Made by a program: the position numbers and the translations under genes
Source: Sabulicella rubraurantiaca
Lineage (GTDB): Bacteria; Pseudomonadota; Alphaproteobacteria; Acetobacterales; Acetobacteraceae
Assembly: GCF_017355885.1 (NCBI RefSeq)
Contig: NZ_JAFEUU010000012.1
Span: 61,956 to 125,955, forward strand
Direction: 5' to 3'
DNA: 64,000 nt
Notes under the pieces: generated by a model
Told to the model about the DNA's origin: nothing
Databases searched by the model: none
The model's input: the letters and a program-made list of their open reading frames with translations, nothing else
Shown: positions 37,016-46,059 of the stretch, one piece after another
Layout: each line of letters starts with the position of its first letter
How positions within the stretch are numbered: the first letter of the stretch is position 1

Positions 37016-39099
37016 GCAGCGCCGTCCTTCTGCGCAGGCTCGATCAGGTAGTTGCCGGCCGCGGTGACACGCAGGCGCTGTCCTCCCTCGACTAGCAACG
37101 TGGTCGTGGCCTCGTCGATGATGGCGGGCCCGATGACGGCGTCCCCGGGCAGGAGGTGCCTTCCGTCATGGATCGGCGTGGAAACCGTGCCCGTCCGGTC
37201 GTTGATCCAGACCGGACGCCGCCCTAACGGTTCCGGCCATCGCCGGGCCTCCACCTCGGCCAGCGCCGGCGCGGCCATGGGGAGATGCCCGCGGGCGGCA
37301 ACCTTCAGGCCTAGCGCCTCGATCTCGCCGCTGGGCTGATGGTGCCCGTAGAGGCGTTGATGCGCCTCCTCGAAGCCGCGTCGAATTACCTCTACCGCCA
37401 GCCCGTCCTCGCAAGGGATGGAGACCGGCCATTGCTGTCCTGGGTAGCGCAGCGCCAGGCCGCGCTCGAGCTGGATCGCCTCCCGGGAGAAGCCCTGCCG
37501 CGCCAGGGCGGCGCTGGCCTGCGCCTCCATCTCCCCGAACGCCGCCTCGAGCAGGCTGGACTGCCCCTCATCCAGCCGCTTGTACCAGCTGCGGATGCGG
37601 TCGAGGCGGACATCCGTGTTGCACATGCCGAAGGCGCAGAACACGCCCGCCAGCCGGGGCACATAGACCGCGGCGCAGCCCAGGGCCCGGCCGACCGATG
37701 CGCCGTGCAGGGGCCCCGCGCCGCCGGCGGCGATCAGGGTGAAGTTGCGGATGTCGTAGCCGCGCTCGATGCTCACGCGCTCCACTGCGTGTTGGATGTT
37801 CTGCTCGACCAGGCGGATCAGTCCGGCTGCGGCCTGTTCCACCGTCAGCCCGAGCGGCCCGGCGATGTACTGCTCGATGGCACGGGCCGCCTTGTCGAGG
37901 TCGAGCGAGATGGCGCCCCCTGCGTAGGGGCCGGGCGCCAGTCGTCCCAGGACGAGCTGCGCATCCGTCACCGTCGGCAGCGTGCCACCAAGCCCATAGG
38001 AAGCCGGGCCGGGGCGCGCGCCGGCGCCGCCTGGGCCAGCCTGCAGCATCCCGCCGGCATCGACATGGCCGATCGTGCCACCTCCCGCGCCGATCGTGTG
38101 GATCTCGACGGAGGGGATGGCGATGCAGTGCCCCTCGACGTCGAGCTGGTCGGTCATCTGCACGACGCCGTCGCGCATGAGGGTGACGTCGCAGCTTGTC
38201 CCGCCCACCTCGATGGAGACGAGGTCGGATGAGCCCGTGTCACGCCCGAAGTACCTGATGGCGCCCACGCCGGCAGCTGGGCCGGATAGGACCATCTGCA
38301 CCGGCTGATGCGCCACCTCCGGGACGCTCAGCGCGCCCCCGTTGCTCTGCACGATCAGCAGCGGGTGCCGCAGGCCGAGGCCTGACAGGCGGGCCTCGAG
38401 TGAGCGGAGATAGGGGACGACGCGCGGGCCGACATAGGCATTGGCGACGACAGTGGTGCTGCGCTCGTACTCGCCCATGATCGGCGCGATGTCGCCCGAG
38501 CAGGACACCCAGGCATCCGGCCAGGCCTGCTGGATGATCGCGCGGCAGGCGTGCTCGTGGACTGGGTTGCGGAAGCTGTTGAGGAAGCAAATGGCGATGG
38601 CCTCGACCCCCTCGGCGCGGAAGCGCTCAATGGCCCGCAGCACGCTGTCCCGGTCGAGCGGCTTCAGCACCTCGCCTGCGGCGCCGATCCGTTCCATCAC
38701 GCCGAGGCGCAGGCGGCGCGGAACCAGCGGGGGCGGGAAGGGGGTGCGGTGGTCCCAGACCTCACGCCGAAGGCCGCGACGGATCTCCAGGCTGTCGCGG
38801 AATCCTTCGGTGGTCAGCAGCCCGACCCGCGCACCCTTCTTCTCCAGCAGCGTGTTGGTGGCTACGGTCGAGCCGTGCACCAGCAGGTCGGTGTCCCGCA
38901 GCAGGGCTTCGGTGTCGCGCCCCAGGGCCCGCGCGGCACCCGCGATGGCGTCCAGCACGCCGATCGTGCGGTCTTCGGGCGTGGAGGGCGCCTTGTGCGC
39001 CAGCAGCCTGCCTTCCGCGCCGGCCACGACGATGTCGGTGAAAGTCCCGCCAATATCGATCCCGATTCGGAATGGAGGGGCGACCTCATCCACGTTCAT
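37012..39099 (-). CDS. Hydantoinase A / oxoprolinase family protein
   Basis: 695 residues. The acetate/sugar kinase-like ATP site GIDIGGTFTDIVVAG is at the N-terminus. LLTTEGFRDSLEIRRG, DLVSIEVGGTSCDV, TIGAGGGTIGHVD and the AAGGAGPLHG motif follow. It forms the ATP-hydrolysing partner of HyuB. First gene of a two-gene leftward operon; its promoter should lie in the gap 39100-39340. Confidence 0.93.
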   Translation of the reverse strand: MNVDEVAPPFRIGIDIGGTFTDIVVAGAEGRLLAHKAPSTPEDRTIGVLDAIAGAARALGRDTEALLRDTDLLVHGSTVATNTLLEKKGARVGLLTTEGFRDSLEIRRGLRREVWDHRTPFPPPLVPRRLRLGVMERIGAAGEVLKPLDRDSVLRAIERFRAEGVEAIAICFLNSFRNPVHEHACRAIIQQAWPDAWVSCSGDIAPIMGEYERSTTVVANAYVGPRVVPYLRSLEARLSGLGLRHPLLIVQSNGGALSVPEVAHQPVQMVLSGPAAGVGAIRYFGRDTGSSDLVSIEVGGTSCDVTLMRDGVVQMTDQLDVEGHCIAIPSVEIHTIGAGGGTIGHVDAGGMLQAGPGGAGARPGPASYGLGGTLPTVTDAQLVLGRLAPGPYAGGAISLDLDKAARAIEQYIAGPLGLTVEQAAAGLIRLVEQNIQHAVERVSIERGYDIRNFTLIAAGGAGPLHGASVGRALGCAAVYVPRLAGVFCAFGMCNTDVRLDRIRSWYKRLDEGQSSLLEAAFGEMEAQASAALARQGFSREAIQLERGLALRYPGQQWPVSIPCEDGLAVEVIRRGFEEAHQRLYGHHQPSGEIEALGLKVAARGHLPMAAPALAEVEARRWPEPLGRRPVWINDRTGTVSTPIHDGRHLLPGDAVIGPAIIDEATTTLLVEGGQRLRVTAAGNYLIEPAQKDGAA

Positions 39100-39340
39100 T
39101 CACGAAGACCCTGTTTGAATTTCCGGTCAGCGAATTCTGGGCGTGGTGCTGTGCGGCCAGAATCCATCCTGACCGTGGATGGTGGCACGCGGCCTGAGGT
39201 GTTCCCAAGGGCCACGTCCTTTCCGGTCCCGCCGTCTCCTCCGATTCCCTGAAGTGGCCCTTGATGCAGGGGGCGGAATTCTTTCGGGCCTCGGAAGATG
39301 AGGCTAGGCTACCCGGTATTCGGCAGAATGTGAGGCGAGG

Positions 39341-39718
39341 ATGTCCTTGTTTGGGGCTTTGCTGGGTCATGCGAGGAATTACGAAATCGGGGAGGCCACA
39401 AAAGATTTTGCCGGCATTCTCGCCGCGGGCGAGCAGATCATCCTCGCCTTCAAGCTTGTTCGCGACGTGGTCATACTCACGGATCGCCGGATCATTTTCG
39501 TCGACAAGCAAGGACTGACGGGCCGCAAGACCGAGTTGATGTCGGTTCCCTACCGAGCCATCTCCCGCTTCTCGGTCGAAACCCAGGGCAATTTCGACCT
39601 CGAGGCCGAACTGAAGATCTGGATCGGCGGCGCAGCCGAGCCGCTTCAGCGCACCTTCAGCAAGGGCGTTGATGTGCTTGCACTGCAGGCTGCCTTGGCG
39701 GATCGCTTGTCCAGGTAG
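39341..39718 (+). CDS. Bacterial PH-domain protein
   Basis: 125 residues. ILAAGEQIILAFKLVRDVVILTD, RRIIFVDKQG, TELMSVPYRAISRFSVE and FDLEAELKIWI match the single bacterial pleckstrin-homology domain family (bPH/YvbH-like). Cytosolic; function unknown. It stands alone between the hydantoinase genes and the second acyl-CoA operon. Confidence 0.85.
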   Translation: MSLFGALLGHARNYEIGEATKDFAGILAAGEQIILAFKLVRDVVILTDRRIIFVDKQGLTGRKTELMSVPYRAISRFSVETQGNFDLEAELKIWIGGAAEPLQRTFSKGVDVLALQAALADRLSR

Positions 39719-39947
39719 GAATTTTGCAGGGGACCGCTCGGTGGTGAGCGTCGCGAGACTTCGGCTCGTGGGCAGTTGGAGGCGAGGTGGCCGGTTCTTG
39801 CCCGTGGACGACCGGCTCACAGCCCGCCTCACCGCATGTCAATCACCCTTACGAGCCGCATCTCTTCGACCCCGCCCCTTTCAAACCCAGCCACCCTTGC
39901 CTAGGGTTGGGCGACGCGCCCGCAGGGCGTGAGGACTGGAGAGTGAG

Positions 39948-40964
39948 ATGACCGAGACGATGCGCGCCCTCGTGCTGCGCGAACATGGCGACCTCGACAA
40001 GCTGCGCGTCGAGGAGAATTACCCCAAGCCCAAGGCGGATACTGGGCATGTGGTGATCCGGGTCGGCGCGTCCTCCTTCAACTATCACGACGTGTTCACC
40101 GTGAAGGGCATGCCCGGCATCAAGGTGCCGATGCCCGTGGTGATCGGCCTCGACATGGCGGGCACCATCACGGAGCTGGGCGAGGGCGTTTCCGGATGGT
40201 CGGTCGGCGACCGCGTGCTGGTGAACCCCCTCAACAAGAAGAAGGGGCTGATGGGCGAGATGCTGGATGGCGGCATGGCGGAATACTGCCGCGTCGCCGC
40301 CGACCAGCTGATCCGCATGCCCGAGGGCGTGTCCTTCGAGCAGGCGGCCTCGCTGCCCGTGGCCTATGGCACGGCGCACCGCATGATCGTGACGCACAAC
40401 ACGATCAAGGCGGGCGACAAGGTGCTGATCCTCGGCGCCTCGGGCGGCGTGGGCACGGGCTGCGTCATCCTCGCGAAGCAGCTGGGCGCGCATGTCATCG
40501 CCTGCGCCGGCAGCAAGGAGAAGTGCGACGCGCTGCTCGCCATGGGCGCGGACGAGGCGGTGAACTACAACGAGGTGGACTGGTCCCGCTGGGCCGTCGA
40601 GAAGTACGGCAAGCCGCAGCGCCGTTCCTATGAAGGCGGCGTGGACGTGGTGATCAACTTCACCGGTGGCGACACCTGGGGGCCGACGCTGCGCTGCGTG
40701 AAGCGCGGCGGAAAGATCCTGGTCTGCGGCGCGACCGCCGGCCACGACCCGAAGGAGGATCTGCGGTACATCTGGTCCTTCGAGCTGCAGGTCATCGGCT
40801 CCAATTCCTTCTATGACGACAACCTCGCGGCGCTGATGGACATGATCCAGGATGGGCGCATCCAGCCGGTGTTGGACAAGGTGCTGCCGCTCGACGAGGC
40901 CGCCGAAGGGCTGCGTCTGATCCGCGACCGCGAGGTGCTGGGCAAGGTGGTGGTGACGCCATGA
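39948..40964 (+). CDS. Medium-chain (zinc-type) alcohol dehydrogenase/quinone reductase-like protein
   Basis: 338 residues. MDR superfamily: SSFNYHDVFTVKGMPG, VIGLDMAGTITELGEGV, GDRVLVNP, then the nucleotide-binding Rossmann motif GASGGVGTGCVILAKQLGA (about 163-181). The cysteine cluster of structural-zinc dehydrogenases is not seen. It probably reduces an enoyl or carbonyl with NADPH. Overlaps the next gene by four bases. Confidence 0.88.
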   Translation: MTETMRALVLREHGDLDKLRVEENYPKPKADTGHVVIRVGASSFNYHDVFTVKGMPGIKVPMPVVIGLDMAGTITELGEGVSGWSVGDRVLVNPLNKKKGLMGEMLDGGMAEYCRVAADQLIRMPEGVSFEQAASLPVAYGTAHRMIVTHNTIKAGDKVLILGASGGVGTGCVILAKQLGAHVIACAGSKEKCDALLAMGADEAVNYNEVDWSRWAVEKYGKPQRRSYEGGVDVVINFTGGDTWGPTLRCVKRGGKILVCGATAGHDPKEDLRYIWSFELQVIGSNSFYDDNLAALMDMIQDGRIQPVLDKVLPLDEAAEGLRLIRDREVLGKVVVTP

Positions 40965-41398
40965 GCGAGACGAAGAAGATCCCCACGCCACAGGAAGTCG
41001 AGGCGCTGCTGCTGCGGGGCCCGTACCACCAGTGGCTCGGCCTCAAGGTGCTGGCGGTCGGCGAGGGCACGATCGAGATCAAGGCCACCTGGCGAGAGGA
41101 ATGGGTGGTGAATCCGGACCGCCGCTACACCCATGGCGGCATCCTCGCCGCGCTGGTGGATCTGACGGCGGATTGGGCGCTCGTCTCGTCCACTGGGCGC
41201 GGCGTGCCGACGGTGGATATGCGCGTGGACTACCACCGCGCCGCCATGCCGGGCGACCTGACCTGCAAGGGCAAGGTAGTGCGCGCGGGCGGCCAGTTCT
41301 CGGTGGCCGAGGCCCAGATCTACGACGGCGACGGTAAGCTCTGCGCCTCCGGCCGCGGCGTCTACCTCACCGCGCCGCCGGCGCCGCCCAAGGCGTGA
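40961..41398 (+). CDS. PaaI family hot-dog thioesterase
   Basis: 145 residues. YHQWLGLKVLAVGEGTIEI, YTHGGILAALVDLTADWAL and VDMRVDYHRAA follow the PaaI/YdiI hot-dog pattern, with HGG and the acidic D in VDLTAD as active-site elements. Hydrolyses an acyl-CoA, possibly aromatic. Middle gene of a tightly overlapping operon. Confidence 0.9.
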   Translation: MSETKKIPTPQEVEALLLRGPYHQWLGLKVLAVGEGTIEIKATWREEWVVNPDRRYTHGGILAALVDLTADWALVSSTGRGVPTVDMRVDYHRAAMPGDLTCKGKVVRAGGQFSVAEAQIYDGDGKLCASGRGVYLTAPPAPPKA

Positions 41399-42894
41399 CG
41401 GGCTTCGCGGCGCGCAACCTCGGCGCGCTCGCGCCGAGCGGGCTGGACCCTGACAAGCCAGCCCTCATCTTCCGCGACGGCGGAGTGCGGCGCGTCATCA
41501 CGCACGGCGCCTTCGACGCGCTGGCCAATGCTGCGGCGCGCGGCCTGATTCGGCGCGGGCTGAAGCGCGGCGAGCGTATCGGCCTGCTGGCCGCAAATTC
41601 CATCGAGTTCCTGGCCCTGCTGTGCGGCGCGATGCGTGCCGGCCTCGTGGCCGTGCCGGTGAACTGGCGCTTTCCGCCAGAGACCGTGGCCTATGTGCTG
41701 GAGAACGCGGGCGTCGCATTGGTGGCGCACGACGCCGCACGGGCGGATGCGGTGCCCGCTGGCCTGCCGCGCCTCGCGCTGGATGGGCCGGACTGGGATT
41801 CCTTCCTCGACCCAGGTCCGTTCGAGGCTATCGAGCCGGCAGAGAAGGAGCCGGCCCTCTTCCTCTACACCTCCGGCAGCACGGGAAGGCCCAAGGGCGT
41901 TGTGCTGTCGCACCAATCGCATCTGTGGATCGTGGAGCAACGCCTGAAGGGCGCCGCGCTCGGCGAGGAGCGCTTCCTGATCGCGGCTCCGCTTTATCAC
42001 ATGAACGGCTTGGCGCTGGCGCAGCTTGCCCTGGCGGCAGGCGCGACGATCGTGCTGCTGCCCCAGTTCCGCGAGGCCGAGTACATCACTGCGGTGGGTG
42101 AGGAGCGCTGCACCTGGCTGACCGCCGTGCCGCCCATGTTCGCCATGCTGCTGCGTGAGCAGGAGCTGCTGGCCCGGACCGATACGGGCAGCGTGCGCTC
42201 TATCCGCCTCGGCTCCGCTCCGGTCAGCGAGGCGCTGGCCGCCGCGATCCTGCGCGCCTTTCCGAGTGCGCGCCTGATCAATGCCTATGGCACGACCGAG
42301 GCGGGGCCCGTGGTCTTCGGGCCGCATCCGGAGGGCAAGCCCACGCCGCGGCTTTCGGTCGGCTACCCGCATCCGGCCGTGACGCTGCGCCTGCGCGCAG
42401 CCGATGGGACGCTGGGCGATGAAGGCGTGCTGGAGCAGAAAACGCCCGGGTTGATGAACGGCTATTACGCCCGGCCCGACCTGAAGCCGCCCGTCACGGA
42501 GGACGGATTCTACGTGACCGGCGACGTGATGCGCCGCGACGCAGACGGATTCCACTACGTGATCGGTCGTGCCGACGACATGTTCATCTCGGGCGGCGAG
42601 AATATCTTCCCCGGCGAGGTGGAGGCCGTGCTGGAGCGCCATCCGGGCGTGGAGCAGGCGGCCGTCCTTCCCGTGCCCGACGACATCAAGGGCACGAAGC
42701 CCGTGGCCTTCGTGGTGCCGCGCGGCGAAGCCACACCAACCGAGGCGGACCTCAAGGCTTTTACGCTGGCGCATGCGCCGGCTTTCATGCATCCGCGCCG
42801 CATCTGGTTCCTGCCCGCGCTTCCTCTTATGGGTACGAACAAGGTCGACAAGGCGCGCTTACGGGAGATGGCGCTGGAACGCATGGTGGTTTAG
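41395..42894 (+). CDS. AMP-dependent acyl-CoA synthetase
   Basis: 499 residues from a GTG overlapping the previous stop (GTGA). The ANL signature FLYTSGSTGRPKGVVLSH (about 157-174), then LINAYGTTEAGP, FYVTGDVMRRDADGFHYVIGRADD and ISGGENIFPGEVE are intact. The final lysine region reads MGTNKVDKARL. Activates an acid to its CoA ester; substrate unknown. Followed by a Bug receptor. Confidence 0.93.
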   Translation: MTGFAARNLGALAPSGLDPDKPALIFRDGGVRRVITHGAFDALANAAARGLIRRGLKRGERIGLLAANSIEFLALLCGAMRAGLVAVPVNWRFPPETVAYVLENAGVALVAHDAARADAVPAGLPRLALDGPDWDSFLDPGPFEAIEPAEKEPALFLYTSGSTGRPKGVVLSHQSHLWIVEQRLKGAALGEERFLIAAPLYHMNGLALAQLALAAGATIVLLPQFREAEYITAVGEERCTWLTAVPPMFAMLLREQELLARTDTGSVRSIRLGSAPVSEALAAAILRAFPSARLINAYGTTEAGPVVFGPHPEGKPTPRLSVGYPHPAVTLRLRAADGTLGDEGVLEQKTPGLMNGYYARPDLKPPVTEDGFYVTGDVMRRDADGFHYVIGRADDMFISGGENIFPGEVEAVLERHPGVEQAAVLPVPDDIKGTKPVAFVVPRGEATPTEADLKAFTLAHAPAFMHPRRIWFLPALPLMGTNKVDKARLREMALERMVV

Positions 42895-42927
42895 AATAAT
42901 CCACAGCGTTTCATAGGAGAATCGGTG

Positions 42928-43899
42928 ATGCTGAGCCGACGCTCACTGCCGTTGCTTGCCCTGGTTCCACTCGCCGCGCCGCGTTTGGCGCGCGCCAGCT
43001 TCCCTGACCGCCCGATCACCATGATCGTGCCCTATGCCCCCGGAGGATCAGCCGACGTCCTGGCGCGCGTCATCGCGCCCGAGATGTCGCGCATCCTCGG
43101 CCAGAACGTGGTGGTGGAGCAGCGCCCTGGCGCTGGCGGGCATATCGGGGGCGCCCATGTCGCGAATTCCGCGCGCGCGGATGGTTATACCGTCCTGCTC
43201 GGCTCGGTCTCCATGACCATCGGACCGGCCTTGCAGACCTTGAACTACGATCCGGTGGGCGGCCTCACCCCTCTGGGCGGCATCGGCACGGTGCCGATGA
43301 TGATGGTCGTCTCGCCGGAATCGCCATTCCAGTCGGTGGAGGATGTGATCGCCGCCGCCCGCGCGCGGCCGGGTGAGATCTCCTATGGCTCCTCCGGCCT
43401 CGGCACCGGGAGCCACATGGCGGGAGAGCTGCTGGGGGCCGCCACGGACACTCAGTTGCTGCACGTGCCCTATCGTGGCTCGGGCGCGGTGTATCCGGAC
43501 CTTATCGGCCAGCGCATCTCCTTCCTGCTGGACGCCATGGGCTCCTCCGCCGGTCAGGTGCGGGCAGGGGCGGTGCGAGCGATCGGCGTCTCCTCGGCCG
43601 AACGGTCCCCGGCCTTCCCGGAGATCCCGACCATCGCTGAGCAGGGCGTCCCCGGCTACGAATACTCCCTCTGGCTCGGCTTCTTCGTCCGCAGCGGCAC
43701 GCCGCCCGACGCCTTTGCGCGGTTGGAGGAGGCGAACCGCGCGGCCATCGCGACGCCAGTGGTGCAGGAGAAGCTGCTGCAGACTTCGGCGATCGCCATT
43801 CCGACCGACGCCGCCGGCTTCGCAGCCTATTTCCGGGCTGATGTCGCGCGCTGGGCGGATCTGGCGCGCAGTGGCCGCGTTGCGCGGGTCAACGGGTAG
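42928..43899 (+). CDS. Tripartite tricarboxylate transporter (Bug) receptor
   Basis: 323 residues with a signal peptide (LSRRSLPLLALVPLAAPRL to ARA). RPITMIVPYAPGGSADVLAR, VVVEQRPGAGGHIGG, SYGSSGLGTGSHMAGELL and VPYRGSGAVYPDLI place it in the Bug family. AGGAG lies 8 bases before ATG 42928, preferred over GTG 42925. Linked to the acyl-CoA synthetase operon, so it may bind the acid activated there; inference only. Confidence 0.92.
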   Translation: MLSRRSLPLLALVPLAAPRLARASFPDRPITMIVPYAPGGSADVLARVIAPEMSRILGQNVVVEQRPGAGGHIGGAHVANSARADGYTVLLGSVSMTIGPALQTLNYDPVGGLTPLGGIGTVPMMMVVSPESPFQSVEDVIAAARARPGEISYGSSGLGTGSHMAGELLGAATDTQLLHVPYRGSGAVYPDLIGQRISFLLDAMGSSAGQVRAGAVRAIGVSSAERSPAFPEIPTIAEQGVPGYEYSLWLGFFVRSGTPPDAFARLEEANRAAIATPVVQEKLLQTSAIAIPTDAAGFAAYFRADVARWADLARSGRVARVNG

Positions 43900-44223
43900 A
43901 GCGTCAGCGTCCGCTCCCATCCAGGCCGCGCGTCCTCAGCGCGGCCTGGGCCGGCGACCCGGGACCTGTGCCGGAAGCGAAGCTTGCGGTGCGAGTAATT
44001 GGCTCCCCCGAGTTCCGCTGAGTGCGTCTCGCACTGGGTGGCCATTGGCCCGAGTGCCTGCTGCGCCGACGATAGGTTGCGTCGCCAAGGGGGAACTGAG
44101 GAAGGCCAGAATTTGCTGGATATGACGGGCTATTACGCCTTGCTGAACGAGGCGCCGCTTTCGTGAACCTAAGGGTGTCGGCGGCCTGAGCCTCGTTCCG
44201 AATCCAGGTAAGCGCCCCGGCTC

Positions 44224-44353
44224 GACGCCGTTCTGTTTCACCAGCGGCACCGCATCGAGATCGCCTTCGGCCGAAGGGCCGGCGCCACATCGTCACGCGC
44301 TACGGCCATCCTGCTTTAAGGCCATCACCACTGTCGCCGATTGGCTCAATCAG
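44224..44353 (+). pseudogene. Relic of an IS5-family-type transposase C-terminus
   Basis: Frame one reads DAVLFHQRHRIEIAFGR (44224-44274), the RHRIE/FGR motif of IS5-family DDE transposases. After a frameshift TRYGHPA and then, after a second, KAITTVADWLNQ follow, matching the usual TRYDRC...AI..AA.VIFWL ending. Two frameshifts and loss of the rest of the gene make it a dead fragment. No intact terminal repeats were recognised. Confidence 0.7.
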
Positions 44354-45106
44354 CGAGCCCAGGCCACGTCACGCATCACTACCGTGGATGGTATGTGACG
44401 TCGGCCGCCTTCAGGGTGCGGGAAACATCACGCACGCGACGACCATGGCCTGCCAGAACAAAACCAAGGCTATGAAGAGAAATCGAGTCGCCTCCTGCCA
44501 AGATAAGCCGCTGCGCGAATAACTCTCCCTGCACGAGTCTTTACGACCCTGGAATTGCTCACTGTCCAACAATTGGCATCCCCCCAAGCTATGCACAATC
44601 GCCGCCACTTCTATGGCACAGTTTTCATATGGGAGTAGTTGTTTGTTTGGAAACTAATTCATGCTGGTAGCTCAATAACGGATTCGTCTAAGAGTGGCTC
44701 AGCGGGCAATGCAACCGCTGGTAGGAGTTAGCGCGGAGGATTTTCTCTTACGCCAGCGCAGGATTGCGGGCGCAAAATCCCGTCCGATCGCGCCGGGCCC
44801 TCGTTTAGCCGGTTGAGACCGGACACTTTTGTAACCAGGACAAGCTGAGCTGCCTTCGCGTTTCCAGCGGCGCTTTTGGCTTTCGGCCGTGCCCTAGCGT
44901 TGTGCTGGCTACCGGGGCGGGATTGATATGAAGCCGGAACGCCAACGTGGAAGCGTCATCGCCTTAAACGCCGTATTCCTGCCGAAGCCCTCATGTTCGT
45001 TAGGGAAGGCGAGAAGTTTTCAGACCCTCGTCGGTTTTTTTTACGACATGACAAGTGTGGGAGGGGTGCCATTACGAAAACCGAGACCGGGCAGGGACTT
45101 AGCGGC
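44354..45106. other. Gene-poor, AT-richer decayed region
   Basis: About 750 bases with no convincing gene. A 65-codon minus-strand frame at 44411-44608 ends in a hydrophobic stretch but lacks other support. The base composition (near 44.4-44.7 kb) is lower in GC than the surroundings. Consistent with remains of mobile DNA beside the transposase relic. Confidence 0.5.
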
Positions 45107-45123
45107 GTGGCACGACACTTGCT
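45107..45123 (+). promoter_or_regulatory. Sigma-54 (-24/-12) promoter of VPAPAG-CTERM paralogue 2
   Basis: GTGGCACGACACTTGCT matches TGGCACG-N4-TTGC with exact spacing, 112 bases before the start codon at 45235. It parallels the promoters at 28172 and 62531. Confidence 0.85.
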
Positions 45124-45221
45124 CTCCAGCCGTGGGACGGGCCGTGGCGCTCGTCGCGTGACCTTGAGGGGCGAGTTTCCAGTTCCTGAAGGTCTGGAAG
45201 AACCAACGGCACACCGGTCTG

Positions 45222-45921
45222 AGGAGAACCTCCTATGAAGAAGCTAGCGTTACTGGCGACGACGGCCGCCTTTGTTGGCCTGAGCGCCATTGCCCAGGCA
45301 GCGCCGACGACGATCATCACCTGGGCCCAGAACGCGACGGGCAACACCATCACCGCCAACTCCATTGGCGGCCTCACGACGACGCTGACCGGGACGGATG
45401 TCGCGATCACGATCTCGGGCTACGCGGGCGCCGCCCCCACCCCCATCACCGCCTACCTGAACCTGAGCGCGAGCAGCACGGGCAATGCGGTCTCGGTTTT
45501 CGGGACCGACATCCTTCAGCCCTTCGCCGGCAGCTTCACCATCACTTCCGGCTTGGGCGGCACCGGCACCAACTACCTGTCGGGCACCTTTGCCGACATC
45601 GCCCTGGCCGGTTCGCGCCTGGGAGGGCCCGATGGGGGCTTCCAAGCCAGCCTAGTCGCGACCGATCCGCCGGGTTCCGTGACCTTCACCTCCTCCCTGA
45701 TCCCCGCCTCCAGCCTTGGGGACCCGTCTTCGATCGGCTTCACCTTCACGGCGCTGTCTCAGGCGCTCAGCATCTGCGGCTCGACGATCTGCCACTTCAC
45801 GGCGAGCGTCAGCGGCAATGCGAGCGCCTCCGAGGTCGCCGTGCCGGCGCCGGCTGGCCTCGCCCTGCTGGGTCTTGGCCTGTTCGGCCTCGCGGCGGTC
45901 CGGCGTCAGGTCGCTGCCTGA
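45222..45921 (+). repeat. 700-base direct repeat, copy A (identical to 63301-64000)
   Basis: From AGGAGAACCTCCT before the start codon through the stop codon the sequence appears identical to 63301-64000. The base just upstream differs (G here, C there), fixing the left boundary. The right boundary cannot be seen because the window ends at the second copy's stop codon. Confidence 0.9.
45235..45921 (+). CDS. VPAPAG-type PEP-CTERM exported protein, paralogue 2
   Basis: 228 residues. Signal peptide MKKLALLATTAAFVGL to AQA; a body rich in Thr, Ser, Gly and Asn; ICGSTIC near the end; sorting signal VPAPAGLALLGLG plus hydrophobic span and VRRQ. Product identical to that of 63314-64000 and clearly homologous to that at 27407. 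AGGAGAACC is the ribosome site. A sigma-54 promoter lies upstream and a strong terminator downstream. Predicted to be exported and processed by an exosortase encoded elsewhere; the body's role is unknown. Confidence 0.87.
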   Translation: MKKLALLATTAAFVGLSAIAQAAPTTIITWAQNATGNTITANSIGGLTTTLTGTDVAITISGYAGAAPTPITAYLNLSASSTGNAVSVFGTDILQPFAGSFTITSGLGGTGTNYLSGTFADIALAGSRLGGPDGGFQASLVATDPPGSVTFTSSLIPASSLGDPSSIGFTFTALSQALSICGSTICHFTASVSGNASASEVAVPAPAGLALLGLGLFGLAAVRRQVAA

Positions 45922-45957
45922 TTACGATCCGCTTTCCCTAGCGGTGTAGAAGGGATG

Positions 45958-45991
45958 GCCCCGGCTCGGAGGAGCCGGGGCTGTTCTGTTT
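45958..45991 (+). terminator. Rho-independent terminator of paralogue 2
   Basis: A perfect 10-base-pair stem GCCCCGGCTC / GAGCCGGGGC with GGAG loop, followed by TGTTCTGTTT. It lies 36 bases after the stop codon. Confidence 0.85.
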
Positions 45992-46059
45992 GCGGTGCCG
46001 CTACTTTGGTTGGGTGTTGAGGGAGCGCGCTAGCGCGCCGGGACGCTGACTTCCCCTGC

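Noticed and set aside
44820..44850. Possible insertion-sequence end (GAGACCGGACACTTTTG)
   Set aside because: Resembles some terminal repeats, but no partner end or target duplication could be found.
44928..45161. 77-codon plus-strand frame upstream of CTERM paralogue 2
   Set aside because: It runs through the sigma-54 promoter and lacks a recognisable domain.
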